Source of the DNA: Nocardia sp. CDC159
GTDB lineage: Bacteria; Actinomycetota; Actinomycetes; Mycobacteriales; Mycobacteriaceae
Reading direction: 5' to 3'
Length of the DNA: 64,000 bases
Assembly (NCBI RefSeq): GCF_023740735.1
Contig: NZ_JAMRXH010000001.1
Location: forward strand, 496,001 to 560,000
In this document: one piece after another, positions 1-8,638 of the stretch
How the letters are laid out: every line of letters starts with the position of its first letter
Position numbering within the stretch: position 1 is the first letter of the stretch
Notes under the pieces: model-generated
The model's input: only the letters and a program-made list of their open reading frames with translations
Database searches by the model: none
Told to the model about the DNA's origin: nothing
Made by a program: the position numbers and the translations under genes

Positions 1-323
1 CGGCGCGTGCTCGCACCGGAGCGATCCTGTTGCCGCTCTTGATAACTCACCAGGGCGCCGCGCGCATCGATGGTGACAGGGACGATGTCGGTGATCTCGA
101 TGGCGAAGTCCGGCCGGCAGCCGTAACCGTCCTCGAACAGGCGGCGCAGATCCGGCAGGGTCAGCAGCGCGCCGGTCGGGGTGATCATGGTGAAGTCCGG
201 GTCGAAGCGGGTCAGCAGCGCGGCCACGGCGGCGGCCGGATCGGGTTCGGTACCGGCGAAGAGATCGATGATGACGCGATGGAAGTCGATGATCTCATCG
301 ATGAACGGCTGCGAATCGTCCAC
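1..323 (-). CDS. SnoaL/NTF2-like protein, partial
   Basis: The reading frame runs off the left edge, so the C-terminus is missing. About 107 residues are visible, starting at a GTG (323) with an AAAGGAA ribosome site just upstream. The N-terminal helix, the stretch reading DPDFTMITPTGALLTLPDLRRL and the later YQERQ segment look like small NTF2-fold proteins of the SnoaL/DUF4440 type. It starts 14 bases after the MFS gene and probably forms the last gene of the arsR-MFS operon. No catalytic role can be assigned. The fold assignment is by eye from a partial sequence. Confidence 0.6.
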   Translation of the reverse strand, partial: MDDSQPFIDEIIDFHRVIIDLFAGTEPDPAAAVAALLTRFDPDFTMITPTGALLTLPDLRRLFEDGYGCRPDFAIEITDIVPVTIDARGALVSYQERQQDRSGASTR

Positions 324-337
324 GGGGAGGGTTCCTT

Positions 338-1678
338 TCAGACTTGGGCGGGTTGCAGTGTGCGCGGTTTTCTCAGGCGCAGGGCCAGGGGTAGCGGGAG
401 CAGGGTCAGGGTCGCGGCGACGGCGAAGGTCCAGCGGTAGGAGACCAGCTCGAAGACCAGGGCCATGAGCGCGACGCCGATGGCGAAACTCGCCTGGCGG
501 TTGATGTTCCACAGCGCGCTCGCATGGGACAGTTCGTCGGCGGGTGTGTCGACGAAGGCGGCGCTCTGCGCGGCGCTGCTGCACAGGCTGCCGCCAAGAC
601 CCATGAGCGCGAAGGCGACGATTGCCACCGCTGCCCGCTGCGGTGCGACGATGGTGAAAAGCAATGCCAGACCCGCGCTTTCGAGCAGCATCCCGACGAC
701 GAACAGCGGCCGCGGCCCCACCCGATTGAACACCCGCCGCGTGAGCGCGATGGCGACCCCGCTGGCGACCGCCCACGGGAGCATCAGCAGTCCGGTCGCG
801 GTCGCCGACAGCGACAACTCCTGCTGCAGATAGACCACGAAGATCACATTGGCCCCGGTGAAGATGCCGGGCACGCACTGATACACCACCATCGAGGTGG
901 CCAGCATCGGCTCGCGCAGCAGGTCCAGCCGCAGCATCGGGGTCCGCGCCCGCGCCGACCATCGCACGAACGCCACCCCGCTCACCATCGCGCCGCCGAG
1001 CAGCACCAGACCGGTGATCCGCCCCTCGGGCGCACCGAATTCCGACAGCCCGACCAGCAGCGCCGCGATCGCCGCGCCACCGAGCACGAACCCGGTTACA
1101 TCGAATGCCGGACGCCCGCGATCTTCGTCCCGCCGCAACCACCACAGCGCCAGCGCCAGCGCGATCGCCGCGGGCGGGACGTTCAGCCAGAAGATCCACC
1201 GCCACGACAGCCGATCGACCAGCAGCCCGCCCACGGTCGGCGAGACGGCGGGCACGATCAGCGCGACGCTCATGACGATCGCGGTCAGCCCGGCGCGCTC
1301 GGCCGCGGGATACTGCCGATAGGTCATCGCCTGACCCACCGGAATCAGCATGCCGCCCGCCGCACCCTGCACAAACCGCAGGATCACCAGCACCGCCAGC
1401 CCCGGTGCGAAACCCGCGGCGAGCGAGGCGACCACGAACAGCAGCAGCGACGCCACCAGCACCCGACGCTCCCCGAACCGGGCCGCCAGCCACACACTCG
1501 GCGCGATGACGACCGTCAGCCCCAGCAGATAGGCGTTGCCGATCCAGGCCAGCTCCCGCACCTCGGCGCCGAAGGTCGCGCCGATATCGGGATAGGCGAT
1601 GGACGCGATGAACATATTGAGCAGATCGATGAAGAAGCCCAGCAGATAGACCAGGGCCACCTTCGTGCGATAACGCAT
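338..1678 (-). CDS. MFS drug-type efflux transporter (DHA2-like)
   Basis: A 446-residue polytopic membrane protein with 12 or more hydrophobic segments. It has the sequence RFGERRVLVAS after the second helix (MFS motif A region) and LRFVQGAAGGMLIPVGQ, typical of the QacA/EmrB group. It should export a small molecule by proton antiport; the substrate is unknown. The ATG at 1678 is chosen because GAGGAA precedes it and the protein then begins directly with the first membrane helix; an in-frame extension upstream overlaps arsR and is not credible. It follows arsR by 14 bases, so the ArsR protein probably controls it. Confidence 0.85.
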   Translation of the reverse strand: MRYRTKVALVYLLGFFIDLLNMFIASIAYPDIGATFGAEVRELAWIGNAYLLGLTVVIAPSVWLAARFGERRVLVASLLLFVVASLAAGFAPGLAVLVILRFVQGAAGGMLIPVGQAMTYRQYPAAERAGLTAIVMSVALIVPAVSPTVGGLLVDRLSWRWIFWLNVPPAAIALALALWWLRRDEDRGRPAFDVTGFVLGGAAIAALLVGLSEFGAPEGRITGLVLLGGAMVSGVAFVRWSARARTPMLRLDLLREPMLATSMVVYQCVPGIFTGANVIFVVYLQQELSLSATATGLLMLPWAVASGVAIALTRRVFNRVGPRPLFVVGMLLESAGLALLFTIVAPQRAAVAIVAFALMGLGGSLCSSAAQSAAFVDTPADELSHASALWNINRQASFAIGVALMALVFELVSYRWTFAVAATLTLLPLPLALRLRKPRTLQPAQV

Positions 1679-1692
1679 GCGGTTCCTCGAAC

Positions 1693-2019
1693 TCAGAGCC
1701 GGGTGGCCACGTACTCGGCGAAGGCGCGGACCGTCTCCTCGTCGCGGCGGTAATAGGTCCACTTGCTGTAGCGGTAGGAGCTCAGCAGTCCCGCGCGCTG
1801 CATGGACTGCAGATAGGTCGAGACCACCGACTGGGCCAGCCCCAGCTTGCGCTGGATGTCCTGGACGCAGACGCCGTCGGCGATGTCGAGCCCGTGCTCG
1901 CGATAGCGCGCATCGTCGAAATGCGCACCGGGCTGCTTGAGCCACTCCATGATCCGGCAGCGCGCCGGATTCGCCAGCGCCCGATAGATCAGGTCGACAT
2001 TCAGTTCGTCCACATCCAC
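1693..2019 (-). CDS. ArsR-family winged-helix repressor
   Basis: A 108-residue protein with the ArsR layout: an N-terminal helix (LIYRALANPARCRIMEWL) followed by a winged helix containing VQDIQRKLGLAQSVVSTYLQSMQRAGLL and a wing with YSKWTYYRR. No obvious CxCxxC metal site is present, so it may sense something other than a metal. The GTG start at 2019 lies inside an 8-bp inverted repeat (2019-2048) and has no ribosome site, which suggests a leaderless mRNA and autorepression. It leads the arsR-MFS-SnoaL operon. Confidence 0.85.
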   Translation of the reverse strand: MDVDELNVDLIYRALANPARCRIMEWLKQPGAHFDDARYREHGLDIADGVCVQDIQRKLGLAQSVVSTYLQSMQRAGLLSSYRYSKWTYYRRDEETVRAFAEYVATRL

Positions 2020-2048
2020 GCATCTAGATTTACAGATACATAGATGCG
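2019..2048. promoter_or_regulatory. Probable ArsR operator overlapping the start codon
   Basis: CGCATCTA (2019-2026) and TAGATGCG (2041-2048) form a perfect 8-bp inverted repeat with a 14-bp spacer. Its left arm overlaps the GTG start of arsR. The position and A/T-rich spacer fit a repressor site controlling arsR and the transporter. Confidence 0.6.
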
Positions 2049-2140
2049 ATAGTCAACTCGACGGCCCGCGCGACACGGGCAGCACCTCACCCGCGCCGCG
2101 CGGAGCAACCGAAAACGTTGAGCGAGCAGACCCTTCGAAG

Positions 2141-3526
2141 CTACTCGGCGGGCAACTCGGTCCCGGAGGCCGCGGCCTTGGCGGCCACCTCCTCCGGAAA
2201 GACATTGCGGAACAGGAACAAATCCTGGCCGAGCCGCCACCCGGGAGCCAGGGCCACGGCATAGCGCTCGAAGTATCCGAGCTGCTTACCCATGAGAATC
2301 AGCTGCTCCGGCCCGGAAGCGCCACGGCGCTTACCGAATTCGACCAGCCGCGCGGCCACCTTGCCCATATCGAGCTGGGCGAGTTTGCCCGACAGCACCG
2401 GGGCCAGGGCGGTGGCCAGCTGTCGCCCGATGGTGGCGTCGTCACCGGAATCGCCCTCCACCAGGTCCAATTCGCGCAGCGCCCGGGCCACGGGTCGGAA
2501 GTCCCCGTCGATGGCGCTGGCGTGGAACAGCGCCCGCACGAATTCACGCCACTGTGGGGTCATCCTGCCGACGATGCCGAAGTCGAGCATGGCCGCCCGG
2601 CCGTCCTCGAGCAGCCAGAGGTTTCCGGCATGCACGTCGCCGTGGAACAACCCGTGCACCACAACGCTTTCCACCCACGCCTTGACGAGCCTTCTGATCA
2701 GCAGCTCGGGATCCGGATGGACGGCGCGGATATCGTCGAAGCGGTCCAGCGGCATGCCGCGCATCCGCTCCATGCACAGCACCCGCGGGCCGCTGTAGTC
2801 CCAATACACCTCCGGCACAACGACTCCGGAGTTGTCGCCGAAGGCGTGCAGATTGGCGCGGGCACGGGTCTGATTGTCGGCCTCGTTACGGAAGTCCAGC
2901 TCGGCGACCGTCGTCTCGTACAGATCGCGCACCACGCCCTCGGCATTGGCGACCCGGGCGTTCTCCGACCGCTTCTCCATCAGCCGGGCCAGCCGGAACG
3001 CCGCCCGCAGATCCACGATCATTCGCCGGGCGATATCGGGCCGCTGCACCTTCACCACGGCCGGACGGCCGTCGGCCAGCACGCAGCCGTGCACCTGGGC
3101 GACCGATGCCGCCGACAGCGGTTCGTCGTCGAATTCGCGGAACAGCTCGTCGATCGGCCTGCCGAGATCGGCCTCGATGATCGCGCGGGCGTCCACCGCC
3201 GGGAACGGCGGCACATCGTCGAGGCAGCGCAGGCACGCGTCGGCCAGCTCGCGCGGGAACGCGCCGGGCGAGGACGCGATGAGCTGGCCGAGCTTGACGA
3301 ACATCGGCCCGAGCACCTCGAAACCGTCGACCATGCCATCGGCCATCGCGCGGCGGCGCTTACGTCTGGCGAGGCCGCCCCGCAGCACCCGCCGCGTCAC
3401 CGAACCGCCGAGCACGGTGCCGATGACCGCGGTGCGCCGGAATTCGGCGAAGCCGAACTTCTCCAGCGCGGGCCGCAGCGGCGCGGGGGCCGACTGCTCC
3501 TCGGTGTCCACGGCCGCGGCGGTCAC
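2141..3526 (-). CDS. UbiB/ABC1 (ADCK) family atypical kinase
   Basis: A 461-residue cytoplasmic protein with the ABC1 hallmarks: MFVKLGQLIASSPGAFP (KxGQ motif, about residues 70-86), an alanine-rich loop (PLSAASVAQVH) in place of the usual glycine loop, VVKVQRP (ATP-binding lysine), HGLFHGDVHAGN (catalytic loop) and MLDFGIVG (metal-binding DFG). Relatives support isoprenoid-lipid or quinone metabolism, or act as small-molecule ATPases. The frame is open further upstream, but GTG 3526 has GAGGCGG before it and the extra residues are low-complexity. A SigF-type promoter (3642-3666) points at it. The gene order gives no substrate. Confidence 0.85.
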   Translation of the reverse strand: MTAAAVDTEEQSAPAPLRPALEKFGFAEFRRTAVIGTVLGGSVTRRVLRGGLARRKRRRAMADGMVDGFEVLGPMFVKLGQLIASSPGAFPRELADACLRCLDDVPPFPAVDARAIIEADLGRPIDELFREFDDEPLSAASVAQVHGCVLADGRPAVVKVQRPDIARRMIVDLRAAFRLARLMEKRSENARVANAEGVVRDLYETTVAELDFRNEADNQTRARANLHAFGDNSGVVVPEVYWDYSGPRVLCMERMRGMPLDRFDDIRAVHPDPELLIRRLVKAWVESVVVHGLFHGDVHAGNLWLLEDGRAAMLDFGIVGRMTPQWREFVRALFHASAIDGDFRPVARALRELDLVEGDSGDDATIGRQLATALAPVLSGKLAQLDMGKVAARLVEFGKRRGASGPEQLILMGKQLGYFERYAVALAPGWRLGQDLFLFRNVFPEEVAAKAAASGTELPAE

Positions 3527-3641
3527 CGTACGACCGCCTCGACCGCTCGAACGACAGCTCGTTGTCCTACCAGCTTCATTTGCACCGCTCCGACCGCCTC
3601 GCTCGTTCTCGTTCGAAACGCCAATGTCCGAATGCCTCGTC

Positions 3642-3666
3642 CTACCCTCGGGTATTCGAGGCAAAG
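3642..3666 (-). promoter_or_regulatory. SigF-type promoter of the UbiB/ABC1 gene
   Basis: On the minus strand CTTT (3666-3663), 15 bp, then GGGTAG (3647-3642). The -35 differs from GTTT at one base. It lies inside a 7-bp inverted repeat TGCCTCG/CGAGGCA (3633-3639/3657-3663), so a second regulator could also bind here. The transcript would carry a leader of roughly 100 bases. Confidence 0.5.
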
Positions 3667-3723
3667 TCTACGACTCGGTTATCGGATCACCGCGGCGGCG
3701 CCGGTGCGGCAGGTCGCGTCCGA

Positions 3724-4845
3724 TCAGATGTGACCGCCACCGCCGATCAGCCACGGGTTGAAGGTGCAGGCCAGATTCGGGGTCTGCTTCGGGTCCAGGG
3801 TGTTGAGCACGATCGACAACGCCCGCGGGGAGTACATGATCGACAGATGATCGGAAATGTCGGCCTCGCAGCCGTCCTGCAGGGTGATGTTGCGGACGTT
3901 CGCCCCGGACCCGGGCCGCAGGAACGTCAGATCGTAGGGCGTGCTGACCTGGTCGTAGCGGGTGCCGACCGCGGTGTAGTCCACGCCGGGCACGGTGTCG
4001 CCGCCGGCGTTGAGCCGGTTCAAGAAGTCCGAGCCCACGATCTGCTGCACCCCGCCGCGTCCGGCCAGCACCCCGGCGGGCGCGAGGACGTCGAGCCCCG
4101 CGTTGGTGATGAGGCGCCCCAGCCAGGCGATGCCGAGCAACGTGGTGCCGTGATTGGTTCCGGCGAAGGTGATCTCGTGCGCCACCTTGTCCGCGCCGCC
4201 GCCGTACTTCAGGTACCACCGCGACACCGGCCCGCCCTGCGAATGGGCCACGATATCGACCTTGGGCGCGCCGGTCGCCGCCAACACCCGATCCACGAAC
4301 GCGCCCACCTGATCGGCCGAGCGCGCCATATCGCCCACACCCCCGCGCCCCGGCAGCACCGAGCCGACCCCGCCGCCCTGCAGCAGGTTCTCCCGGCCGT
4401 AGTTGAAGGTGAACACGCAGTAGCCCGCGTCGCGCAGCGGCTGACTCATATAGGCGAAATCGTCATAGGCGTTGACCCAGGTGCCGTGTACCAGCACGAC
4501 CGGACGCGGATGCGCGGCCGAGGGGCGGCAGCCCCAGTCGTTGGCCCCCGGCGGGGCCGCGTCCGGATGCAGCAGGCTGTAGCCGAAGGCCGCCAGGAAC
4601 GAGCTCTGCGCCGGACCCGCCGCGGCGGTATCGGCCGCGACCGAATGCGGGTCGGCGATCGAGGTGTCCACGATCGGATCGGCATGCGGATTCGGCACCC
4701 CGTCGGCGATCTGCTCGGCCAGCCGGTGTTGCTGCGTCGATTCCGACGGCGGCTCCGCATGCGCGCTGCCCAATCCCACCGCGAGCATCGCAGCGGCCAT
4801 CGCCGCCGCGACGGTCATCGTCCTGCGGCGGAAACCTCTTTTCAT
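3724..4845 (-). CDS. Secreted lipase/esterase (class 2, EstA/LipB-like)
   Basis: A 373-residue alpha/beta hydrolase. The ATG at 4845 gives a classical signal peptide (KRGFRRR, then an alanine-rich core ending SAHA) of about 30 residues and has GGGAAAGG upstream; longer in-frame extensions would bury the signal. VVLVHGTW forms the oxyanion region and AHSQGG contains the nucleophile serine; a histidine in ISDHLSIMY near the C-terminus can complete the triad. Family members hydrolyse acylglycerols outside the cell. It stands alone on the minus strand. Confidence 0.85.
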   Translation of the reverse strand: MKRGFRRRTMTVAAAMAAAMLAVGLGSAHAEPPSESTQQHRLAEQIADGVPNPHADPIVDTSIADPHSVAADTAAAGPAQSSFLAAFGYSLLHPDAAPPGANDWGCRPSAAHPRPVVLVHGTWVNAYDDFAYMSQPLRDAGYCVFTFNYGRENLLQGGGVGSVLPGRGGVGDMARSADQVGAFVDRVLAATGAPKVDIVAHSQGGPVSRWYLKYGGGADKVAHEITFAGTNHGTTLLGIAWLGRLITNAGLDVLAPAGVLAGRGGVQQIVGSDFLNRLNAGGDTVPGVDYTAVGTRYDQVSTPYDLTFLRPGSGANVRNITLQDGCEADISDHLSIMYSPRALSIVLNTLDPKQTPNLACTFNPWLIGGGGHI

Positions 4846-5050
4846 GCCATGCCTTTCCCACACACCACACGACCCAAAATTCAGTGACATGTTAGGGAGG
4901 CGGGCACGCCGCCGCTCGAGTGTTAATCCCAGCTTCACGACACGCCGGAAACCGCTACACATACCGGTCCGATGGGGTCGCGAATTGTCCGAATATTCGG
5001 TCGATCACAGGGCAATCACGGCAATTGTCGTGCCCCCGAGCGGGACCGGG

Positions 5051-6079
5051 CTACCGCCGTTCCCACCCCACCCCGAGGGCGGGGGCGATCGTCTGCCACG
5101 CGGCCGGGAGCTGGACGGCGAAATCCGGCCAGGAATGGGTGCCCGCGTCCGCGTAGTGCACGGTGGCCGGAATGCCCAGTTGCGCCAGGCGGGTGGCGAA
5201 ACGCTCGGTACACGAGCGCGCCCCCGCTTCCAGAGCCGCACCGCCCCCGACCATCCGCAGCGCCTCGGGCACATCGACTGCCGTGGCGACGGCCACCAGA
5301 TCGGGCAGGCTCGGCAGGCCGGTCGCGGCGGACAGGTGGACGACCGTGCCGCGTAACGCGTCCGCGTTCAGATGGCTGTCGTGGGCGGCCCATTCCGGGG
5401 ACGAGGGCGGACCCCACAGATTCTCCGGATTGCCGCCGCGCGAGCCGACGGTGATGCGCGTGACGGCCTGGCCGAGATCGTCGGCGGTGGAATAGCAGCC
5501 GCTGATCCCGGCGACCGCCCGGTAGCGGCCGGGATGGCGACCGGCCAGCATCAGCGCCGCCTGCGCGCCCATCGAGACCCCCGCGATCGCGCGGCGGCCG
5601 TCGCCGCCCAGATGGGACTCCACGATCGGGGGCAGCTCATCGATGAGGAAGGTCTCCCAGCGGTTGAGCCCGAGGGCGTGGTCGTAGCGGTCCCAGTCGG
5701 TGTACATGCTGCCGACCCCGCCGCTGGTGAACACCACATCCACCGGCCTGCCGGAGAAGAACTGCGCCGCACCGCCTTTCGTGAGCCAGCCGGAGACGTC
5801 CCCCGCCTCCACCCCGTCGAGCATGTACAGCGTCGGCCGCGGCCCCGGACCGGATCCGCGCAGCACATCCACCGCGATCTCACGGCGCATCGAGGCCGAG
5901 GCCACATACAGCCGCTCCCAGCCCGGCCCCCGGAACTCGCCGCGCACCAGCGTGGTCCGGGTGACCGCGGGATCGATGGGGGGCGGAGCCGGTGCGGCGG
6001 GTTCCTCGGCGTGCGCGGGCGTCGCGCTCAGCAGCGCCGCGGCCGCGGCCGCCGCGCCGAGCGCCGCCCAGAGCCTCAT
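5051..6079 (-). CDS. Secreted esterase of the antigen 85/esterase D fold
   Basis: A 342-residue exported protein with a signal peptide (RLWAALGAAAAAAALLSATPAHA). The mature part has YMLDGVE, DVVFTSGGVGSMYTDWDR, WETFLIDELPPIV and AGVSMGAQAALMLAGRHP with the nucleophile serine, then THSWPDF with the catalytic histidine near the end. This arrangement matches antigen 85 mycolyltransferases and their esterase relatives. Whether it transfers mycolate to trehalose cannot be told from sequence alone. Its ATG overlaps the stop of the desaturase-like gene by 4 bases, so the two are translated together. Confidence 0.85.
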   Translation of the reverse strand: MRLWAALGAAAAAAALLSATPAHAEEPAAPAPPPIDPAVTRTTLVRGEFRGPGWERLYVASASMRREIAVDVLRGSGPGPRPTLYMLDGVEAGDVSGWLTKGGAAQFFSGRPVDVVFTSGGVGSMYTDWDRYDHALGLNRWETFLIDELPPIVESHLGGDGRRAIAGVSMGAQAALMLAGRHPGRYRAVAGISGCYSTADDLGQAVTRITVGSRGGNPENLWGPPSSPEWAAHDSHLNADALRGTVVHLSAATGLPSLPDLVAVATAVDVPEALRMVGGGAALEAGARSCTERFATRLAQLGIPATVHYADAGTHSWPDFAVQLPAAWQTIAPALGVGWERR

Positions 6080-6723
6080 GCCGTTCCGGCACGCTCGGCA
6101 CGCGCCGCCTCCCGCGCCGGGGCGCGCTCGCGCCCCTCCTCGAACCGACGCGCCTGGGCCGCCAATTCGTCGAGATAGCAGCCCAATTCGTCGCGGGCGC
6201 GGACGCCGTCGCCGCGCAGATCGGTGCGTTCGAAGACGTTCCAGGCCCGCAGCACCGGGCGCAGCACCCCGTCCAGATGCTGGCGAACGTCGTAGCTGCC
6301 GTGCTCGGCCAGCAGCACCGCGTCGCGCCGGAAGTTCGGCTGGGTCAGGCCGGGCATCTGGAAGCGCGTGACGACCTCGGTGATCGCCCGGAGCATGGCG
6401 TCCGGCGGCAGGTCCAATGCGGCGGCGGAGATATTGCGGTAGAAGACCATATGCAGGTTCTCGTCGGTGGCGATGCGCTGCAGCATACGTTCGGCGACCG
6501 GCTCGGCGCAGGCGGTTCCGGTATTGCGATGGCTGATCCGGGTGCGGGACTGTCCCGGCTCCCAGTCGATTCCGCCGAGAGCGGCGAAGTTGCGCCCATC
6601 GCCCCAGGGCACGTAGTCGTGCGGATGCCACGCCTTGGCCTGGCGCAGATGATCGTCGAGGTGGCGCTCGGCGACCGGCTCCAGTTCGCGCAGGAGGCCC
6701 AGATCGGTCAGGGCGGCAGTCAC
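6076..6723 (-). CDS. DesA1-type acyl-ACP desaturase with internal deletion
   Basis: A 215-residue protein. Residues 1-60 (ELEPVAERHLDDHL, HPHDYVPWGDGRNFAALGGIDWEPGQS) match the start of mycobacterial DesA1 as I know it, and residues 61 onward (TRISHRNTG, ATDENLHMVFYRN) match its second half. About 115-120 residues between them, which carry the first iron-binding motif and the EENRH motif, are absent, joined in frame near 6541-6549. Only the DENLH half-site (residues 87-91) remains, so a normal di-iron centre cannot form. GTG 6723 has GAGGAG upstream. It may be a decaying gene or a non-catalytic partner. Confidence 0.8.
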   Translation of the reverse strand: MTAALTDLGLLRELEPVAERHLDDHLRQAKAWHPHDYVPWGDGRNFAALGGIDWEPGQSRTRISHRNTGTACAEPVAERMLQRIATDENLHMVFYRNISAAALDLPPDAMLRAITEVVTRFQMPGLTQPNFRRDAVLLAEHGSYDVRQHLDGVLRPVLRAWNVFERTDLRGDGVRARDELGCYLDELAAQARRFEEGRERAPAREAARAERAGTA

Positions 6724-7089
6724 ACGTACTCCTCGGTGCGAGCGGCGGTCGTGGGTGGGGCGCGTCCGGCCGGGCGTGGCGCCGGGCCGCGCAATTCCCG
6801 GCGCCGCGCTGTCATCACGGTAGGACCACGGATTCGCCACAACCTCGAAACGCGGCCAATCCGATGACAATTCATGAATGGCCCGACCGCCCGCCCGTGC
6901 TGCGACACAAATTGTCGGGGGCGCGCGTCGCGCAGACACACCAGAACGGTGCGAAGAATTCTGTGACAGTGCCCGCCGGACGAGCGATCAGTGGTTGAAG
7001 ACGGTTCCGCACGGTAGCGTGCAGCACGGGTCGTCGGCCATCGATCATGGTGCGGCGACCGCGACACAGCGGAAAGGCGTATCGAACCT
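6724..7089. other. Intergenic region between divergent desA-like and accD genes
   Basis: This 366-bp stretch separates two divergently transcribed genes and must hold both promoters. I see no convincing coding frame and no strong inverted repeat. Bases near 7000-7020 (TTGAAG and TAGCGT) loosely resemble promoter elements for accD but the spacing is poor. Confidence 0.4.
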
Positions 7090-8637
7090 ATGACGGGCAC
7101 CCGAGGAAAACTGCAGCATCTGCACAAACTCCTCGAACTGGCGGAAGAACCGACCGGACAGGCCGGAATCGACAAACGCCGCGGCAAAGGCATTCCCAGT
7201 GCCCGAGAACGCATACGCATGCTGGTGGATCCGGACAGTTTCGTCGAAACCGGCGCGCTCATGCGCCAGCCCGGCCAGCCCGACGCCTACTACGGCGACG
7301 GCGTGGTCACCGGACGCGGCCGCATCGATGGGCGACCGGTGGTGGTGATCGCGCACGATCAGACCGTCTACGGCGGTTCGGTCGGCGAGATGTTCGGCCG
7401 CAAGGTGGCCGCGGCCATGGAGTTCGCCTACGCGAACGCCTGCCCGGTGGTGGCGATCAACGATTCCGGCGGCGCCCGCATCCAGGACGCGGTGACCTCG
7501 CTGGCCTGGTACGCGCTGATGTGCCGCCGCCAGGAGGAGCTGTCGGGATTCGTGCCGATGGTGGCGGTGATGCTGGGCAAGTGCGCGGCCGGATCGGTGT
7601 ACGGCCCGGTCAACATGGACGTGCTGGTGGCCACCGAGAAGTCCTATATGTTCGTGACGGGACCCGAGGTGATCAAGGCGGTGACCGGCGAGGACGTCAC
7701 CGCCGAGGAGCTGGGCGGCGCGGCGGCGCAGGCGCGCAACGGCACCATTCACCATGTCGCCGAGACCGAGCAGGCGGCCTTCGACTGGGTGCGTTCGTAT
7801 CTGAGTTATCTGCCGTCGAGTTGCCTCGAGCAGCCGCCGCTGGTCAATCCCGGACTGGAGCCGGAGCAGACCGCGCACGATCGCGAATTGGATTCGATCA
7901 TCCCCGATTCCGACAAATCGGGCTACGACATGCACGACATCCTGTTGCGCATCTTCGACGACGGCGACTTCCACGAGATCTCGGCGGCGACGTCGCGGAA
8001 TCTGATCACCGGATTCGCGCGCGTGGATGGGCGGCCGGTGGGCGTGATCGCGAATCAGCCGCTGGTGCTCGGCGGCGCGCTCGACGCGCAATGCTCGGAC
8101 AAGGCGACGCATTTCATCCGGCTGTGCGACGCGTTCGGCCTGCCGCTGGTGTTCGTCGTCGACACCCCGGGCGTGCTGCCCGGCGTCGAGGAGGAGCGCA
8201 ACGGCGTGATCAAGCGCGGCGGGCGGTTCTTCCGCGCGGTGATCGAGGCGACCGTGCCCATCGTGACCGTGGTGGTGCGCAAGGCCTACGGCGGTGGCTA
8301 TGCCGTGATGGGCTGCAAGCAGCTCGGCGCGGATATCAGTCTGGCCTGGCCCACCGCGCGGATCGCGGTGATGGGCGCGGAGAGCATGGTCGGCATCGTC
8401 GGCCGTCGGCAGCTCGCCGCGACCCCGCCCGAGCAGCGCGAGGCGGTGCGGCAGAACATGATCGACTTCTACAACGCCACCGTGGCCACGCCGTGGATCG
8501 CCGCCGAGCGCGGCTACATCGACGCGGTGATCGAGCCGTCGCAGACCCGGCTGGAGATCCGCAAGGCGCTGCGGCTGCTGCGGGACAAGGACACGCGCAA
8601 GCCGAATCCGCGCAAGCACAACCTGTTCCCCATGTAG
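7090..8637 (+). CDS. accD: Acyl-CoA carboxylase beta subunit (carboxyltransferase)
   Basis: A 515-residue carboxyltransferase chain of the AccD/PccB family. It carries a carboxyl group from biotin to an acyl-CoA. The N-terminal half has [23 protein letters not shown] and [12 protein letters not shown] (acyl-CoA oxyanion loop); the second half has [42 protein letters not shown] and [12 protein letters not shown] (biotin side). In mycolic-acid bacteria such subunits supply malonyl-CoA or long-chain malonates. Which of the several AccD paralogues it equals cannot be decided here; it has no alpha subunit beside it. Confidence 0.9.
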   Translation: MTGTRGKLQHLHKLLELAEEPTGQAGIDKRRGKGIPSARERIRMLVDPDSFVETGALMRQPGQPDAYYGDGVVTGRGRIDGRPVVVIAHDQTVYGGSVGEMFGRKVAAAMEFAYANACPVVAINDSGGARIQDAVTSLAWYALMCRRQEELSGFVPMVAVMLGKCAAGSVYGPVNMDVLVATEKSYMFVTGPEVIKAVTGEDVTAEELGGAAAQARNGTIHHVAETEQAAFDWVRSYLSYLPSSCLEQPPLVNPGLEPEQTAHDRELDSIIPDSDKSGYDMHDILLRIFDDGDFHEISAATSRNLITGFARVDGRPVGVIANQPLVLGGALDAQCSDKATHFIRLCDAFGLPLVFVVDTPGVLPGVEEERNGVIKRGGRFFRAVIEATVPIVTVVVRKAYGGGYAVMGCKQLGADISLAWPTARIAVMGAESMVGIVGRRQLAATPPEQREAVRQNMIDFYNATVATPWIAAERGYIDAVIEPSQTRLEIRKALRLLRDKDTRKPNPRKHNLFPM

Positions 8638-8638
8638 G

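Noticed and set aside
7045..8619. Long open frame (524 codons) opposite accD
   Set aside because: It is the antisense shadow of a conserved carboxyltransferase gene in high-GC DNA; its product is histidine/arginine-rich with no motif.
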